NCBI GenBank assembly: GCA_022601345.1
Contig: JAJACU010000003.1
Location: forward strand, 1 to 52,807
Length of the DNA stretch: 52,807 bases
Direction of reading: 5' to 3'
Source: Chlamydiota bacterium
GTDB lineage: Bacteria; Chlamydiota; Chlamydiia; Chlamydiales; JAAZZY01
Both the position numbers and the translations under genes were made by a program. Below are positions 33,706 through 42,465 of this stretch, piece by piece (the stretch's first letter is position 1; every line of letters starts with the position of its first letter). Below the pieces are notes generated by a model. It saw only the letters and a list, made by a program, of their open reading frames with translations, was not told the DNA's origin and searched no databases.

Positions 33706-34947
33706 TTAAAGATCAATTAGAAGAGTCGCAGGATCCTCAATGCTTTTAACAATATGCGCTAAAAATGAAACCGCCTCTTGACCATCTATGATACGATGAT
33801 CGTATGAAAGAGCTAAAATCATAATAGGCCTAATGACTATTTTGCCATCTACCACATACGGGCGCTCTGCAATGCGGTGCATTCCCAAGATCGCACTTTG
33901 TGGAGGATTAACAATGGGCGTTGAGAAAGTTGATCCAAAAACTCCCCCATTACTAATAGTAAATCCGCCTGAGCGCATCTCATCCATTGTTATTTGACTT
34001 GTCTTAGCTCGCGTTGCTAAATCCATAATTTTTTGTTCGACTTGAGCAAAGGAAAGCCCATCGCAATCTTCTATGACAGGAACAACAAGACCTCGATCTG
34101 AACTAATGGCAACATTTATGTCATAATACTTCCTGAAAACAAAATCCTCTCCATCAATGTATGCATTAACTTGTGGATATTTTTTAAGAGCGTTTGCTGC
34201 AGCCTTAACAAAAAATGACATAAATCCTAAGCGTACTCCATGCTGCTTTTCAAAAGCATCTTTATGCTTTTTACGTAGCTCCATAACCGTAGACATATCC
34301 ACTTCATTAAAAGTTGTAAGCAAAGCCATTGTTTGCTTTGCCTCCACAAGTCTTCTAGCAATCGTCTGACGAATTTTAGGCATCTTTTTGCGTTCTTCTC
34401 TAGCCCCTGCCTGTTTTGGCTTCTGATCTAAAGGATTTTCAATAGGATGAGATGATTTAGGCTGGGAGCTTGGAGCGCGAAGCTGCTCAACAAATGCTTC
34501 AGGTGATTTGCGAATCTCATCAAAAACTGCGGGCTCATTTTCATTTTTTTCAACTTCTTTTGAGCTTTTCTCAGCCTTTGGTTCTTCAGCTTTATCTTCT
34601 GGTGGTGTCTGAGTTTTTTCTTCTTTGTTTTCTGGTGGTGTCTGAGTTTTTTCTTCTTTATTCTCAGTTTGAGGAGTCTCTTTTTGAGAATCCTCTGCAG
34701 GCTTTGCAGAGCCAGCCGGGTCAACAGAGCCAATAACTTGACCAATTGCCACAGTGTCCCCTACTTTTACTGTAAGGTTTAAAACACCAGCTTCTGGAGC
34801 AAAAAGAACTTGGTTAACTTTTTCTGTTTCTATTTCAAGAATCTCTTGATCTTGAGTCACCTGGGATCCACTCTGCACAATAACTTCACTTATTGTTGCT
34901 TCACTTATTGATTCTCCAAGTGATGGAACTTTTATTTCTATGCTCAT
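33706..34947 (-). CDS. sucB: dihydrolipoyllysine succinyltransferase, E2 of 2-oxoglutarate dehydrogenase
   Basis: A 413-residue E2. Residues 1-75 are a lipoyl domain with the lipoyl-lysine in EIETEKVNQ (K43). Residues ~80-170 are a Lys/Glu/Pro/Thr-rich linker with an 11-residue tandem repeat. The C-terminal catalytic domain begins near KMPKIRQTIARRLVEAK and carries the active site ALSYDHRIIDG (H384, D388). I cannot find a clear E3/E1-binding peripheral domain between linker and core, which most E2s have. The ATG is three bases after the sucA stop. It transfers succinyl groups to CoA. Confidence 0.94.
   Translation of the reverse strand: MSIEIKVPSLGESISEATISEVIVQSGSQVTQDQEILEIETEKVNQVLFAPEAGVLNLTVKVGDTVAIGQVIGSVDPAGSAKPAEDSQKETPQTENKEEKTQTPPENKEEKTQTPPEDKAEEPKAEKSSKEVEKNENEPAVFDEIRKSPEAFVEQLRAPSSQPKSSHPIENPLDQKPKQAGAREERKKMPKIRQTIARRLVEAKQTMALLTTFNEVDMSTVMELRKKHKDAFEKQHGVRLGFMSFFVKAAANALKKYPQVNAYIDGEDFVFRKYYDINVAISSDRGLVVPVIEDCDGLSFAQVEQKIMDLATRAKTSQITMDEMRSGGFTISNGGVFGSTFSTPIVNPPQSAILGMHRIAERPYVVDGKIVIRPIMILALSYDHRIIDGQEAVSFLAHIVKSIEDPATLLIDL
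34598..34663 (-). repeat. two-copy 33-base tandem repeat in the sucB linker
   Basis: Two adjacent 33-base units (34598-34630 and 34631-34663) differ only in their last bases and encode KEEKTQTPPE-type repeats in the flexible linker. Being a multiple of three, it keeps the reading frame; copy number may vary between strains. Confidence 0.85.
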
Positions 34948-34950
34948 ATT

Positions 34951-37704
34951 CTAGCCTTTAAATAGGTCTTTTAAAATTTGATCTGATCTTATTTTATGTC
35001 TTTTATGAGAGCCAGTAGCAGATGCAGATTGCCTCTCTCTTCCAATATATTTTGGCTCTAAATTATCGGGCAGAGCTTTTCTCAAAATGGGTTTAATATA
35101 GTGCCAGCAACCCATATTTTTGGGTTCTTCTTGAACCCAAAAACATTCAGTAAATCCATGATATTTTTTAATAATCTTTTCAAGCCCATTTTGATCTAGT
35201 GGATAGAGTTGCTCAAGTCTCACTATAGCGATATCTGTGCAATTGAGCTTTTCTTTTTCTTCTAGTAAGTCGTAATAAATTCTACCCGAGCAAAATACAA
35301 GCTTGCTTGGATTCTGCAAACTTGCAGGATCATCAAGGAAAAACTCAAATTTTCCATCTGTTAGATCTTTTACACTGCTCGTGCAGCGTTTATGACGTAA
35401 AAGAGCTTTAGGAGTAAAAACAATAAGAGGCTTTCGATAGGGCTTCAAAGCTTGCCTACGAAGCAGATGAAAGAGTTGGGCTGGCGTTGTCGGATTCACT
35501 AAAATAACACTATTGTCACCTATTAATTGCAAAAAGCGCTCAATACGGGCTGACGAGTGCTCGGGGCCTTGGCCTTCATACCCATGTGGAAGTAAAAGAG
35601 TAAGGTTTGAAAGCCTATTCCACTTTTCTTCTGCATTTACAAGATAAGCATCAATAATGATTTGGGCTCCATTAGCAAAGTCACCAAACTGAGCTTCCCA
35701 AGCCACTAGCCCTTTAACTGTTGAAATGCTATAACCATATTCAAATCCCAAGCAACCATACTCTGATAAATGAGAGTCATAAACCTCAAAATGTGCCTGG
35801 TCTTCTTTAAGATGATTGAGAGGATAGTAGTCTTTAGCATTATTCTGATCGACAATTACAGCATGTCGATGACTAAAAGTTCCGCGCCTTGAGTCTTCCC
35901 CAGCCAATCTTATAGGATATCCTTCGTATAGAAGAGAGCCGTAGGCAAGGTTTTCAACAACTCCCCAATCTAAAATAGAATTATTGGGGTCATCTAAAAC
36001 AGCAGCTCTTCTCATGCTTAATAATTGAGCTATTTTTTTGTGAGGGGTAAAATCTTCTGGAATCTCTGTCATTTTAGTCGCAATTTCTTTGATCTGTTCT
36101 AAACTCACTCGAGTGTCTACAACTTCAAAAAGCTGCTCGGTGCTTTTAAGCTTAGAATCTTTCCAAAATGACCATCTATTGCCTAAAACATCTTCTGCAT
36201 CAGGATCTTTATCATTAAACTCTTTACAGCTATTGAGGGCCTCTTGAAGTTGCTTTCGAAACTCACTCTCTTGATTTTTTGCAAACTGAGTATCAATAAC
36301 TTTTTCAGCTATCAGTTGATCTGTATAAATTTGGCGAATAGATTGTTTCTTTCTAATGTTCTTATATTCTAAAGGTTGAGTGTATGAGGGTTCATCTCCT
36401 TCATTGTGTCCATATTTACGATACCCCACTAGGTGCAAAAACACATCACATTTAAACTTCTGTCTGACTTCAACTGCAAGCTGTGTTGCCAAAATACACC
36501 CATCTGGATCTTCTGCATTAATATGAAAAACAGGGCATCCAAATGTGTAGGCAATGTCAGATGGATACAAGGTTGAACGGCTAGCTTTTGGGAGAGCAGT
36601 GAAACCTACCTGATTGTCTAGCACAATGTGAATGGATCCACCCACATCATATCCATCTAGATGGCACATCTGCATTGTCTCATAAATTACACCTTGCCCT
36701 GCCAAAGAAGCATCTCCGTGAACCTGAATACCCAAGATTTTAGATCTTTCAGCATCATTTTTATGAGTTTGCTTGGCTCTCACCTGCCCAAGCAATACTG
36801 GATTTACTGACTCTAAATGACTTGAGTTTGGAGGAATAGAAATATGCATGCGCTTGCCTAAATCGGTTTCCACATCAGCTGAATACCCTTTATGATATTT
36901 CACGTCACCCGTCCCTTCAAATGAGCTGGGTTCATAATGAGCTTCAAATTCGTGAAATACAAGCCTGTAGGGCCTCTCAAAAATATTTGTAAGGATGTTG
37001 AGCCTGCCTCTATGAGCCATACATAGTGCGAGTTCCTCAATGCCCTGCTCTCCACCATAATTTATAATAGAGCGAACAATGGGAATAAATGTTTCTAAGC
37101 CTTCTAATGAAAACCTTTTTTGCCCCGCAAACTTTGTATGAATAAAAGACTCAAAAAGTTCAGATCTATTTAGATAATCTAATATTCTTTTCTTTTTTTC
37201 ATTTTGAAGCTCATTGTTAAAATTATGTTCAATTCTATTTTGAATATATTTTATTAATTCTGTGTTATTCGTTTGCTGATACTCAAAGCCAATTTTTTGA
37301 CAATACACTCGTTCTAAGAAGCTTATTATATCTTTCAAAGGAGCTGTTGGTTTGTCTAAAAGGCCAAAAGTTGAAACAGACTCTTCTAAATTTGTTATTC
37401 CATAAGATTCGGGTTTTAGACTCTCAGGCCTTTGGGGCTCTTCAACTGATATGGGATTAATATTTGCAAGCCTATGCCCATCAGATCGATAGGATTGAAT
37501 TAGTTGAAAAACCTTTAAGTTTAAAGGGTTTTCTTGAGCCGGTTCTACTTTAGACGAATTTGATTTTCCAAATTCCATACCCTCAAAAAAACGAGCCCAA
37601 GAAGACTCTACGGACAAAGGATCATCCAAATAACTTTGATATATTCTTTCAATATACTCAGCCTGAGCCATTTGAGCAAAAGACATTCTTTTAGGATGGT
37701 TCAT
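34951..37704 (-). CDS. sucA: 2-oxoglutarate dehydrogenase E1 component
   Basis: A 917-residue thiamine-diphosphate enzyme that decarboxylates 2-oxoglutarate and passes the succinyl group to the E2 lipoyl arm. The N-terminal E2-binding helix region is YIERIYQSYLDDPLSVESSW. Core motifs include the substrate block MAHRGRLNILTNIF, then GDASLAGQGVIYETMQM, HLVGYRKYGHNEGDEPSYTQP, RLAGEDSRRGTFSHRHAV and EAQFGDFANGAQIIID. The C-terminus has VQEEPKNMGCW. It leads a two-gene operon with sucB and is divergent from a CT053-like gene, the same arrangement as in Chlamydia (from memory). Confidence 0.97.
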   Translation of the reverse strand: MNHPKRMSFAQMAQAEYIERIYQSYLDDPLSVESSWARFFEGMEFGKSNSSKVEPAQENPLNLKVFQLIQSYRSDGHRLANINPISVEEPQRPESLKPESYGITNLEESVSTFGLLDKPTAPLKDIISFLERVYCQKIGFEYQQTNNTELIKYIQNRIEHNFNNELQNEKKKRILDYLNRSELFESFIHTKFAGQKRFSLEGLETFIPIVRSIINYGGEQGIEELALCMAHRGRLNILTNIFERPYRLVFHEFEAHYEPSSFEGTGDVKYHKGYSADVETDLGKRMHISIPPNSSHLESVNPVLLGQVRAKQTHKNDAERSKILGIQVHGDASLAGQGVIYETMQMCHLDGYDVGGSIHIVLDNQVGFTALPKASRSTLYPSDIAYTFGCPVFHINAEDPDGCILATQLAVEVRQKFKCDVFLHLVGYRKYGHNEGDEPSYTQPLEYKNIRKKQSIRQIYTDQLIAEKVIDTQFAKNQESEFRKQLQEALNSCKEFNDKDPDAEDVLGNRWSFWKDSKLKSTEQLFEVVDTRVSLEQIKEIATKMTEIPEDFTPHKKIAQLLSMRRAAVLDDPNNSILDWGVVENLAYGSLLYEGYPIRLAGEDSRRGTFSHRHAVIVDQNNAKDYYPLNHLKEDQAHFEVYDSHLSEYGCLGFEYGYSISTVKGLVAWEAQFGDFANGAQIIIDAYLVNAEEKWNRLSNLTLLLPHGYEGQGPEHSSARIERFLQLIGDNSVILVNPTTPAQLFHLLRRQALKPYRKPLIVFTPKALLRHKRCTSSVKDLTDGKFEFFLDDPASLQNPSKLVFCSGRIYYDLLEEKEKLNCTDIAIVRLEQLYPLDQNGLEKIIKKYHGFTECFWVQEEPKNMGCWHYIKPILRKALPDNLEPKYIGRERQSASATGSHKRHKIRSDQILKDLFKG

Positions 37705-37877
37705 AATTAACCCTCAGCACACCACATTCTGACCTATAGTATAAAATTTATTTTTAGACTATCTTCGATTTATTAAATTTTTCCATTTTAATTAAAAGGA
37801 AAGTTGGGTAAAAAGCTCTGCAATAAAAAAAACACGTAAATAGCAAAAATTTTAACATACCCGAATAGGTAGCAAAG

Positions 37878-38333
37878 ATGAAAAGCGAAAGACTAAAAAA
37901 ACTTGAAACAGAGTTAAACGACCTTGAGCAATGGCAAAAACTTGGCTTGGTGCCCAAGAAAGACATCCAAAAACACCAAGAAGAAATCAATTTAATCAGT
38001 GGAAAAATTGATGAAGAAAGAGAAAGACTTAGATTCTTAAAAGAATCTGGAGATGTCGAAGAATATATTGTTCCTAAAAAAAATCCAGGGCGAGCTTCAT
38101 ATGCAGACAATCCAACAATTCCTGATATGGACATGCAAGAAGAAGATCTTGATAACATGGAAGTTACTATGGAAACAGTGACGATGACTGCAGAGTCTAC
38201 AACAGCTAGTGAAGCCAAGGATGATGACAGTGCTGAAGATTACACACGATCTGAAGAAGACGACCCATTTAGCGACAAAAATCGCTGGAAAAGAGGAATG
38301 CTTGATGCTGATCCCGAATCCGATCAGTGGTGA
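37878..38333 (+). CDS. small acidic protein, CT053-like position
   Basis: A 151-residue very acidic protein. The first ~60 residues form a charged coiled coil (LKKLETELNDLEQWQKLGLVP), followed by a disordered Glu/Asp/Thr-rich tail ending with DPFSDKNRWKRGML. It has no membrane segment. The position between sucA and hemW matches an uncharacterised chlamydial gene (CT053, by memory); sequence similarity was not tested. The LVPKKDIQKHQEEI segment resembles conserved helical hairpins. Its end overlaps hemW by 29 bases. Confidence 0.7.
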   Translation: MKSERLKKLETELNDLEQWQKLGLVPKKDIQKHQEEINLISGKIDEERERLRFLKESGDVEEYIVPKKNPGRASYADNPTIPDMDMQEEDLDNMEVTMETVTMTAESTTASEAKDDDSAEDYTRSEEDDPFSDKNRWKRGMLDADPESDQW

Positions 38334-39453
38334 TATTAGCCTATACTTCCACTTGCCATTTTGCCACAAAAAATGTGATTACTGCCACTTTTTTGTCCTA
38401 CCAAATAAAGACGAATTTAAAATTGCTTTACTAGAAGCTCTTTTAAAAGAAATAGAGCAAAAAAAAACACTTTTTAGCGACAAACACATTCGCTCTATTT
38501 ACTTTGGAGGAGGCACTCCAGCTTTAGTAGGCCCACATTTTATTAGTGAAATTCTAGATGCCCTATCAAAAATAATTTCTTTCAATGATTGTGAAATAAC
38601 TCTCGAAGTCAATCCTGAGAACCATTCTTTAGACGCATTTAAATCATTTTATTTAGCTGGCGTTAATCGATTGAGCATAGGAGTTCAATCGTTTGATGAT
38701 GAAATGCTCAAAAGACTTGGACGAACTCATTGTGCCAAAGATATTGATCAAGCAATTGTAAATGCTGAAAAAGCAGCTTTTGAAAATGTCTCTATTGATT
38801 TGATGTATGATCTTCCAAAACAAGATATTACCGATTGGCGCAACACCTTAGACAAGACTGTGAAGTCTTCTGTCAGCCATGTTTCTCTATATAACTTGTC
38901 TATTGAACCTCACACAGTTTTTTATAAATATAAGGAAAAAATTCAAAAGCAAATGCCTAAGGCTGCCACATCTATTGCAATGTTTGAAGAAGCTCAAAAA
39001 AAGTTGAAAGATTCGCAGTTTAATCACTATGAAATTTCTGCTTTTTGCCGTGATGGTCTATACTCTAGGCACAATGTTGGCTATTGGCTGCAAAGACAAC
39101 ATATTGGATTTGGTCCATCAGCCTTTAGCTTCTACGATGGCTACAGGTATCAAAACATTGCTAACCTAAAAAAATACTGTACAAAAGTAAAACATCTAGA
39201 TGATCCTGCCGACTTTAAAGAAAAGCTCTCGCAAGAGAGTCTCCTTAGAGAGAGTTTAGCCCTGCACATGCGTTTAATTGGAGGATTTAACTTAAAAAAG
39301 TTTGAGCAGCGTTTTGGGTTAATACCTGAGAGTTTAAGCAAAACTCTACAAAAACTAATCCACCAAAATCTCCTTCTAAAAGAAGGAGAAGTTCTTAAAC
39401 TTTCGAATCGAGGTGTGCTTTTTCATGACTCAATTGCAAGCGAAATTATCTGA
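38305..39453 (+). CDS. hemW: HemW-type radical SAM protein (HemN-like)
   Basis: A 382-residue radical SAM protein. The N-terminus has YFHLPFCHKKCDYCHFF, with the C-x3-C-x2-C ligands of the 4Fe-4S cluster; IYFGGGTPALVGP and EVNPENHS follow. The lack of the HemN N-terminal extension and its length favour HemW (heme chaperone) over coproporphyrinogen dehydrogenase; chlamydial annotations often call it hemN. I start at the ATG at 38305 (GAGG eight bases upstream), which lies 29 bases inside the preceding gene; a longer frame back to 38209 adds unlikely residues. Confidence 0.9.
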   Translation: MLIPNPISGDISLYFHLPFCHKKCDYCHFFVLPNKDEFKIALLEALLKEIEQKKTLFSDKHIRSIYFGGGTPALVGPHFISEILDALSKIISFNDCEITLEVNPENHSLDAFKSFYLAGVNRLSIGVQSFDDEMLKRLGRTHCAKDIDQAIVNAEKAAFENVSIDLMYDLPKQDITDWRNTLDKTVKSSVSHVSLYNLSIEPHTVFYKYKEKIQKQMPKAATSIAMFEEAQKKLKDSQFNHYEISAFCRDGLYSRHNVGYWLQRQHIGFGPSAFSFYDGYRYQNIANLKKYCTKVKHLDDPADFKEKLSQESLLRESLALHMRLIGGFNLKKFEQRFGLIPESLSKTLQKLIHQNLLLKEGEVLKLSNRGVLFHDSIASEII

Positions 39454-39456
39454 TAC

Positions 39457-39485
39457 TTGCAGATATCAAATATATTCGTTATAAG
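39457..39485 (+). promoter_or_regulatory. possible promoter right before RNase Y
   Basis: -35 TTGCAG (39457-39462), 17-base spacer, -10 TATAAG (39480-39485). The expected start point, near 39492, is only about two bases before the ATG at 39494, so a transcript from here would be almost leaderless. Read-through from hemW is the alternative. Confidence 0.35.
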
Positions 39486-39493
39486 AATTACCC

Positions 39494-41044
39494 ATGCAAG
39501 CTTCAACTTTTTTTTATATCTTTCTAGGCAGTCTTTTTTCATTTATAGGCTTAACTTTCTTTCATCGATACAAAATGGGAAGCTACGAAAAATTTTTCAA
39601 TGAAAGCTTCCAAAAATCTGAAAAAGAAATCGAAGAAAAAAAGCACCAATGGGAATTAGAGCTTCAAAAAATAAAATTTGATCAACAACAAAAATCTGAT
39701 GCAAATTGGCAAGAACACGTTAAAAAAATTGAAGCCAGCAAAAAAAGCTTTAAGATCAAAGAAGACAAATTAAATGAAGCTATTCGCAAGAATGATCAAT
39801 TAACTAAAGAACTTAACCACAAAATCGACACCTTAGCGAAGCAAGAAGTTGATTTAAATAGCCAAAGAGAAAGTGCACGTTCTCAGCAATCAAAACTTTT
39901 GAAAGCATTAGAAGAGATTTCAGGGCTCTCTAAAAATGAAGCTGAAGAAAGGCTCTTTAAAAAACTTACTCTTCAAGTTAAAAAAAATTGCGCTCTTTGG
40001 GAAGCGAGTTATTTTAAAGACAAAAAGTCTAAAGCCGAAAGCGAAGCTACACAAATTATTACCCAAGCCATCAATCGGCTGGCAGCCCCATGTAGCGCGC
40101 AGGTCTCTGTTACATTGGTGCACCTTCCTCATGAAGACTTTAAGTCCAAAATAATTGGTCGAGAAGGAAGAAACATAAATTTCTTAGAAGATATTTTAGG
40201 AGTCAACCTGCTTGTAGATGAAACTCCAAAAACTGTAATCATCTCTGCTACAGACCCTTTTAGAAAAGCTGTTGCTAAAGAAACACTTGAACAACTTATC
40301 CAAGATGGCAGAATCCATCCAACAAAGATAGAAGAAGAGTATCAAAAAGCTAAACTTTCAATCGAAAAAAATACATTGAGAAAAGCTGAAGACTATGCTC
40401 TTCAACTTGGAATAACAGACTTGCATCCCAAAATTTTGCGCCTCTTAGCAAAAATGGATTTAATGAGTAGTTTGGGACAAAATTTACTAGACCACTCGTA
40501 TCAAGTGGCCTTAATTATGGGAATAATGTCTTTCGAGCTTAACCTAAACTCAGATCTAGCAAAAAGAATTGGCTTTCTACATGACATAGGAAAAGCTGCC
40601 CCAGCCGAAATGAGTGGAACACATGCATTAATTGGACAAAAACTTACACAGAGATATGGTGAGAGTGAAGAAGTCGCCAATGGCGTGGGCTGTCATCACA
40701 ATGAGATTACTTCAATGACTATTGAAGGAAGCCTGTGTGGAAGTGCAGATTCGATTTCAGCTTCACGCCCAGGAGCGCGCTCAGAGAACCTTCAGCACTA
40801 TGTCAAACGCATGAAAAAATTGGAAGAAATTGCCTACACTTTCCCAGAAATTGAGAAAGCCTATGTATTGCAAGCAGGCAGAGAAATAAGAGTCATCACT
40901 CTGCCAGAAAAGATTGACGACGCTTCGCTTATTCTTCTTGCACAAAGCTTAGCAAAAAAAATTGAGAAACAAATGAATCACCCAGGTAAAATTAAGGTTT
41001 CTGTTTTTAGACAAAAGCAGGTTGTTGAATTTGCATCAGCATAA
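39494..41044 (+). CDS. rny: ribonuclease Y
   Basis: A 516-residue membrane-anchored endoribonuclease that starts mRNA decay. Layout: an N-terminal membrane helix (residues ~4-24), a long coiled coil (~30-150), a KH domain with SKIIGREGRNINFLEDILGV near 220, and an HD domain with LLDHSYQVALIMG and FLHDIGKAAP (metal-binding His/Asp). The C-terminus contains GADSISASRPGAR-like CGSADSISASRPGARSE. Length and order match RNase Y. From memory the genus Chlamydia is not known for RNase Y, so its presence is of interest. No strong ribosome site precedes the ATG. Confidence 0.93.
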   Translation: MQASTFFYIFLGSLFSFIGLTFFHRYKMGSYEKFFNESFQKSEKEIEEKKHQWELELQKIKFDQQQKSDANWQEHVKKIEASKKSFKIKEDKLNEAIRKNDQLTKELNHKIDTLAKQEVDLNSQRESARSQQSKLLKALEEISGLSKNEAEERLFKKLTLQVKKNCALWEASYFKDKKSKAESEATQIITQAINRLAAPCSAQVSVTLVHLPHEDFKSKIIGREGRNINFLEDILGVNLLVDETPKTVIISATDPFRKAVAKETLEQLIQDGRIHPTKIEEEYQKAKLSIEKNTLRKAEDYALQLGITDLHPKILRLLAKMDLMSSLGQNLLDHSYQVALIMGIMSFELNLNSDLAKRIGFLHDIGKAAPAEMSGTHALIGQKLTQRYGESEEVANGVGCHHNEITSMTIEGSLCGSADSISASRPGARSENLQHYVKRMKKLEEIAYTFPEIEKAYVLQAGREIRVITLPEKIDDASLILLAQSLAKKIEKQMNHPGKIKVSVFRQKQVVEFASA

Positions 41045-41109
41045 GACTTTTGTTAATTAATAAATTAAGATACAATCACCAAAGTTAAAAAAAGACATTA
41101 CACAAGCTT

Positions 41110-42369
41110 ATGACAAAATCTAGGAATCTTCGTTGGTGGATTTGGGCTCTTGCAGCTTTCTTTTACTTTTACGAGTACTTACTGCGTGTTTCTCCAAATA
41201 TTATGGTTCCAGAACTTATGCAGGCTTTCAATGTAAATGCAGGTGAACTTGGAATTCTTGTTGCATCATTTTTGGCAATATATGCCCCTATGCAATTACC
41301 TGTTGGCATTTTAATGGATCGTTTTGGAGCTCGCTTGTTGCTCACATTTGCTTCTTTAGGCTGCGGTATTGGAGCTTTTGTTTTTGCGTTGTCAAATTCT
41401 ATAGGCCAAGCATTTGTTGGAAGAATTTTAATTGGATTGTGTTCATCTTTTGCGTTTGTGGGAATGGTTTATGTATGCTCACATTGGTTTGAAAAAGAGA
41501 GAAGAGCTCTGCTTGTTGGCGCAGCAAATTCTATAAGCATGCTAGGAGCCTTTGCAGGAGGAGGTCCACTAAGTATTATGGTGCAAAAAATAGGCTGGCG
41601 CTCCAGTCTAATTTTTTGGGCTTTTATCGGTATTGTTTTAGCTGCAGTTATTTATTTTGTAATTCGCAAAGATACCCCACATGAAACAGACTCAAAACCT
41701 GCAAGTGAAACTCCCAACACTTTGTTTGAAGGCATTAAGATTTTTTTCACAAGTGTGCAAAATTGGATAAATGCTTTAGTTGCCCTACTTGCTTACACAG
41801 TCACAACAGCTGTAGGAGGACTTTGGGGCGTACAGTTTATACAAAATGCCTATGGCGTAAGAAAAGAGGTTGCAAGCTTTGCTGCATCAATGCTTTTCTT
41901 TGGATGGATGGTTGGTGGCCCTGTTATGGGGTTTATTTCTGATAAACTAAGAAATAGAAAGTACATCATTTCTTTGGGCGTTTTAGGAACACTCTTAGCA
42001 TTTGCACCGATTGTTTACTACACTTCTATGTCCATATTTTGGGTGTATATACTCATTTTTTTAACAGGGCTATTTTCCGCATCCCAACTGATTTGCTTTA
42101 CTTTTGCTACTGAAATCAATCCACATAGAGTTAAAGGTGCTTCAATAGCAATCACCAATTTCTTAGTTGCTATTGGTGGAACAATAGTACAACCCTTAAT
42201 TGGATACCTTCTTCAGTCTTCAGCAAATAAAAATTTAAAAGGTGCTGCACAGCAATTTACACTTCAAAATTATAAATATGCGTTGACAGTTCTTCCTATC
42301 TGTTTAATTGCTGCCTGGTTCCTAAGCCTATTGCTCAAAGACGACGGCAGAAAGCATCAGCCGTTTTAA
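41110..42369 (+). CDS. major facilitator superfamily transporter
   Basis: A 419-residue inner-membrane transporter with about twelve hydrophobic segments and a central cytoplasmic loop near residues 190-210. The MFS motif A-type loop is seen in PVGILMDRFGARLLL after segment 2 and as FISDKLRNRKYII in the second half. The N-terminus is short and basic (MTKSRNLRWW). It may import or export a small polar metabolite; the substrate cannot be read from the sequence. The sequence feel is like MFS proteins of intracellular bacteria such as Legionella and Coxiella (from memory). Confidence 0.88.
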   Translation: MTKSRNLRWWIWALAAFFYFYEYLLRVSPNIMVPELMQAFNVNAGELGILVASFLAIYAPMQLPVGILMDRFGARLLLTFASLGCGIGAFVFALSNSIGQAFVGRILIGLCSSFAFVGMVYVCSHWFEKERRALLVGAANSISMLGAFAGGGPLSIMVQKIGWRSSLIFWAFIGIVLAAVIYFVIRKDTPHETDSKPASETPNTLFEGIKIFFTSVQNWINALVALLAYTVTTAVGGLWGVQFIQNAYGVRKEVASFAASMLFFGWMVGGPVMGFISDKLRNRKYIISLGVLGTLLAFAPIVYYTSMSIFWVYILIFLTGLFSASQLICFTFATEINPHRVKGASIAITNFLVAIGGTIVQPLIGYLLQSSANKNLKGAAQQFTLQNYKYALTVLPICLIAAWFLSLLLKDDGRKHQPF

Positions 42370-42407
42370 AACTAAAATTTAATTTATTGAATAGATTTTT
42401 TATTCAA

Positions 42408-42436
42408 TTGAAAAAGAAATACAAAATTTGCATAAT
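42408..42436 (+). promoter_or_regulatory. predicted promoter of the DUF3604-like gene
   Basis: -35 TTGAAA (42408-42413), 17-base spacer, -10 CATAAT (42431-42436), 29 bases before the GTG at 42466. An AT-rich 8-base inverted repeat (42386-42408) just upstream may end the MFS transcript. Confidence 0.55.
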
Positions 42437-42465
42437 ACCGCCAAAAATTCATAGGGTAATTCATA

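Noticed and set aside
34428-34745. Lys/Leu-rich frame inside sucB and its plus-strand partner
   Set aside because: Low-complexity shadows of the sucB linker repeat in other frames.
41050-41085. TTGTTA and TACAAT boxes before the MFS gene
   Set aside because: The spacer is only 15 bases, so I do not call a promoter.
42386-42408. Inverted repeat ATTGAATA/TATTCAAT after the MFS gene as a terminator
   Set aside because: All but two pairs are A-T and the T-run lies in the loop rather than after the stem, so it is noted only beside the promoter entry.
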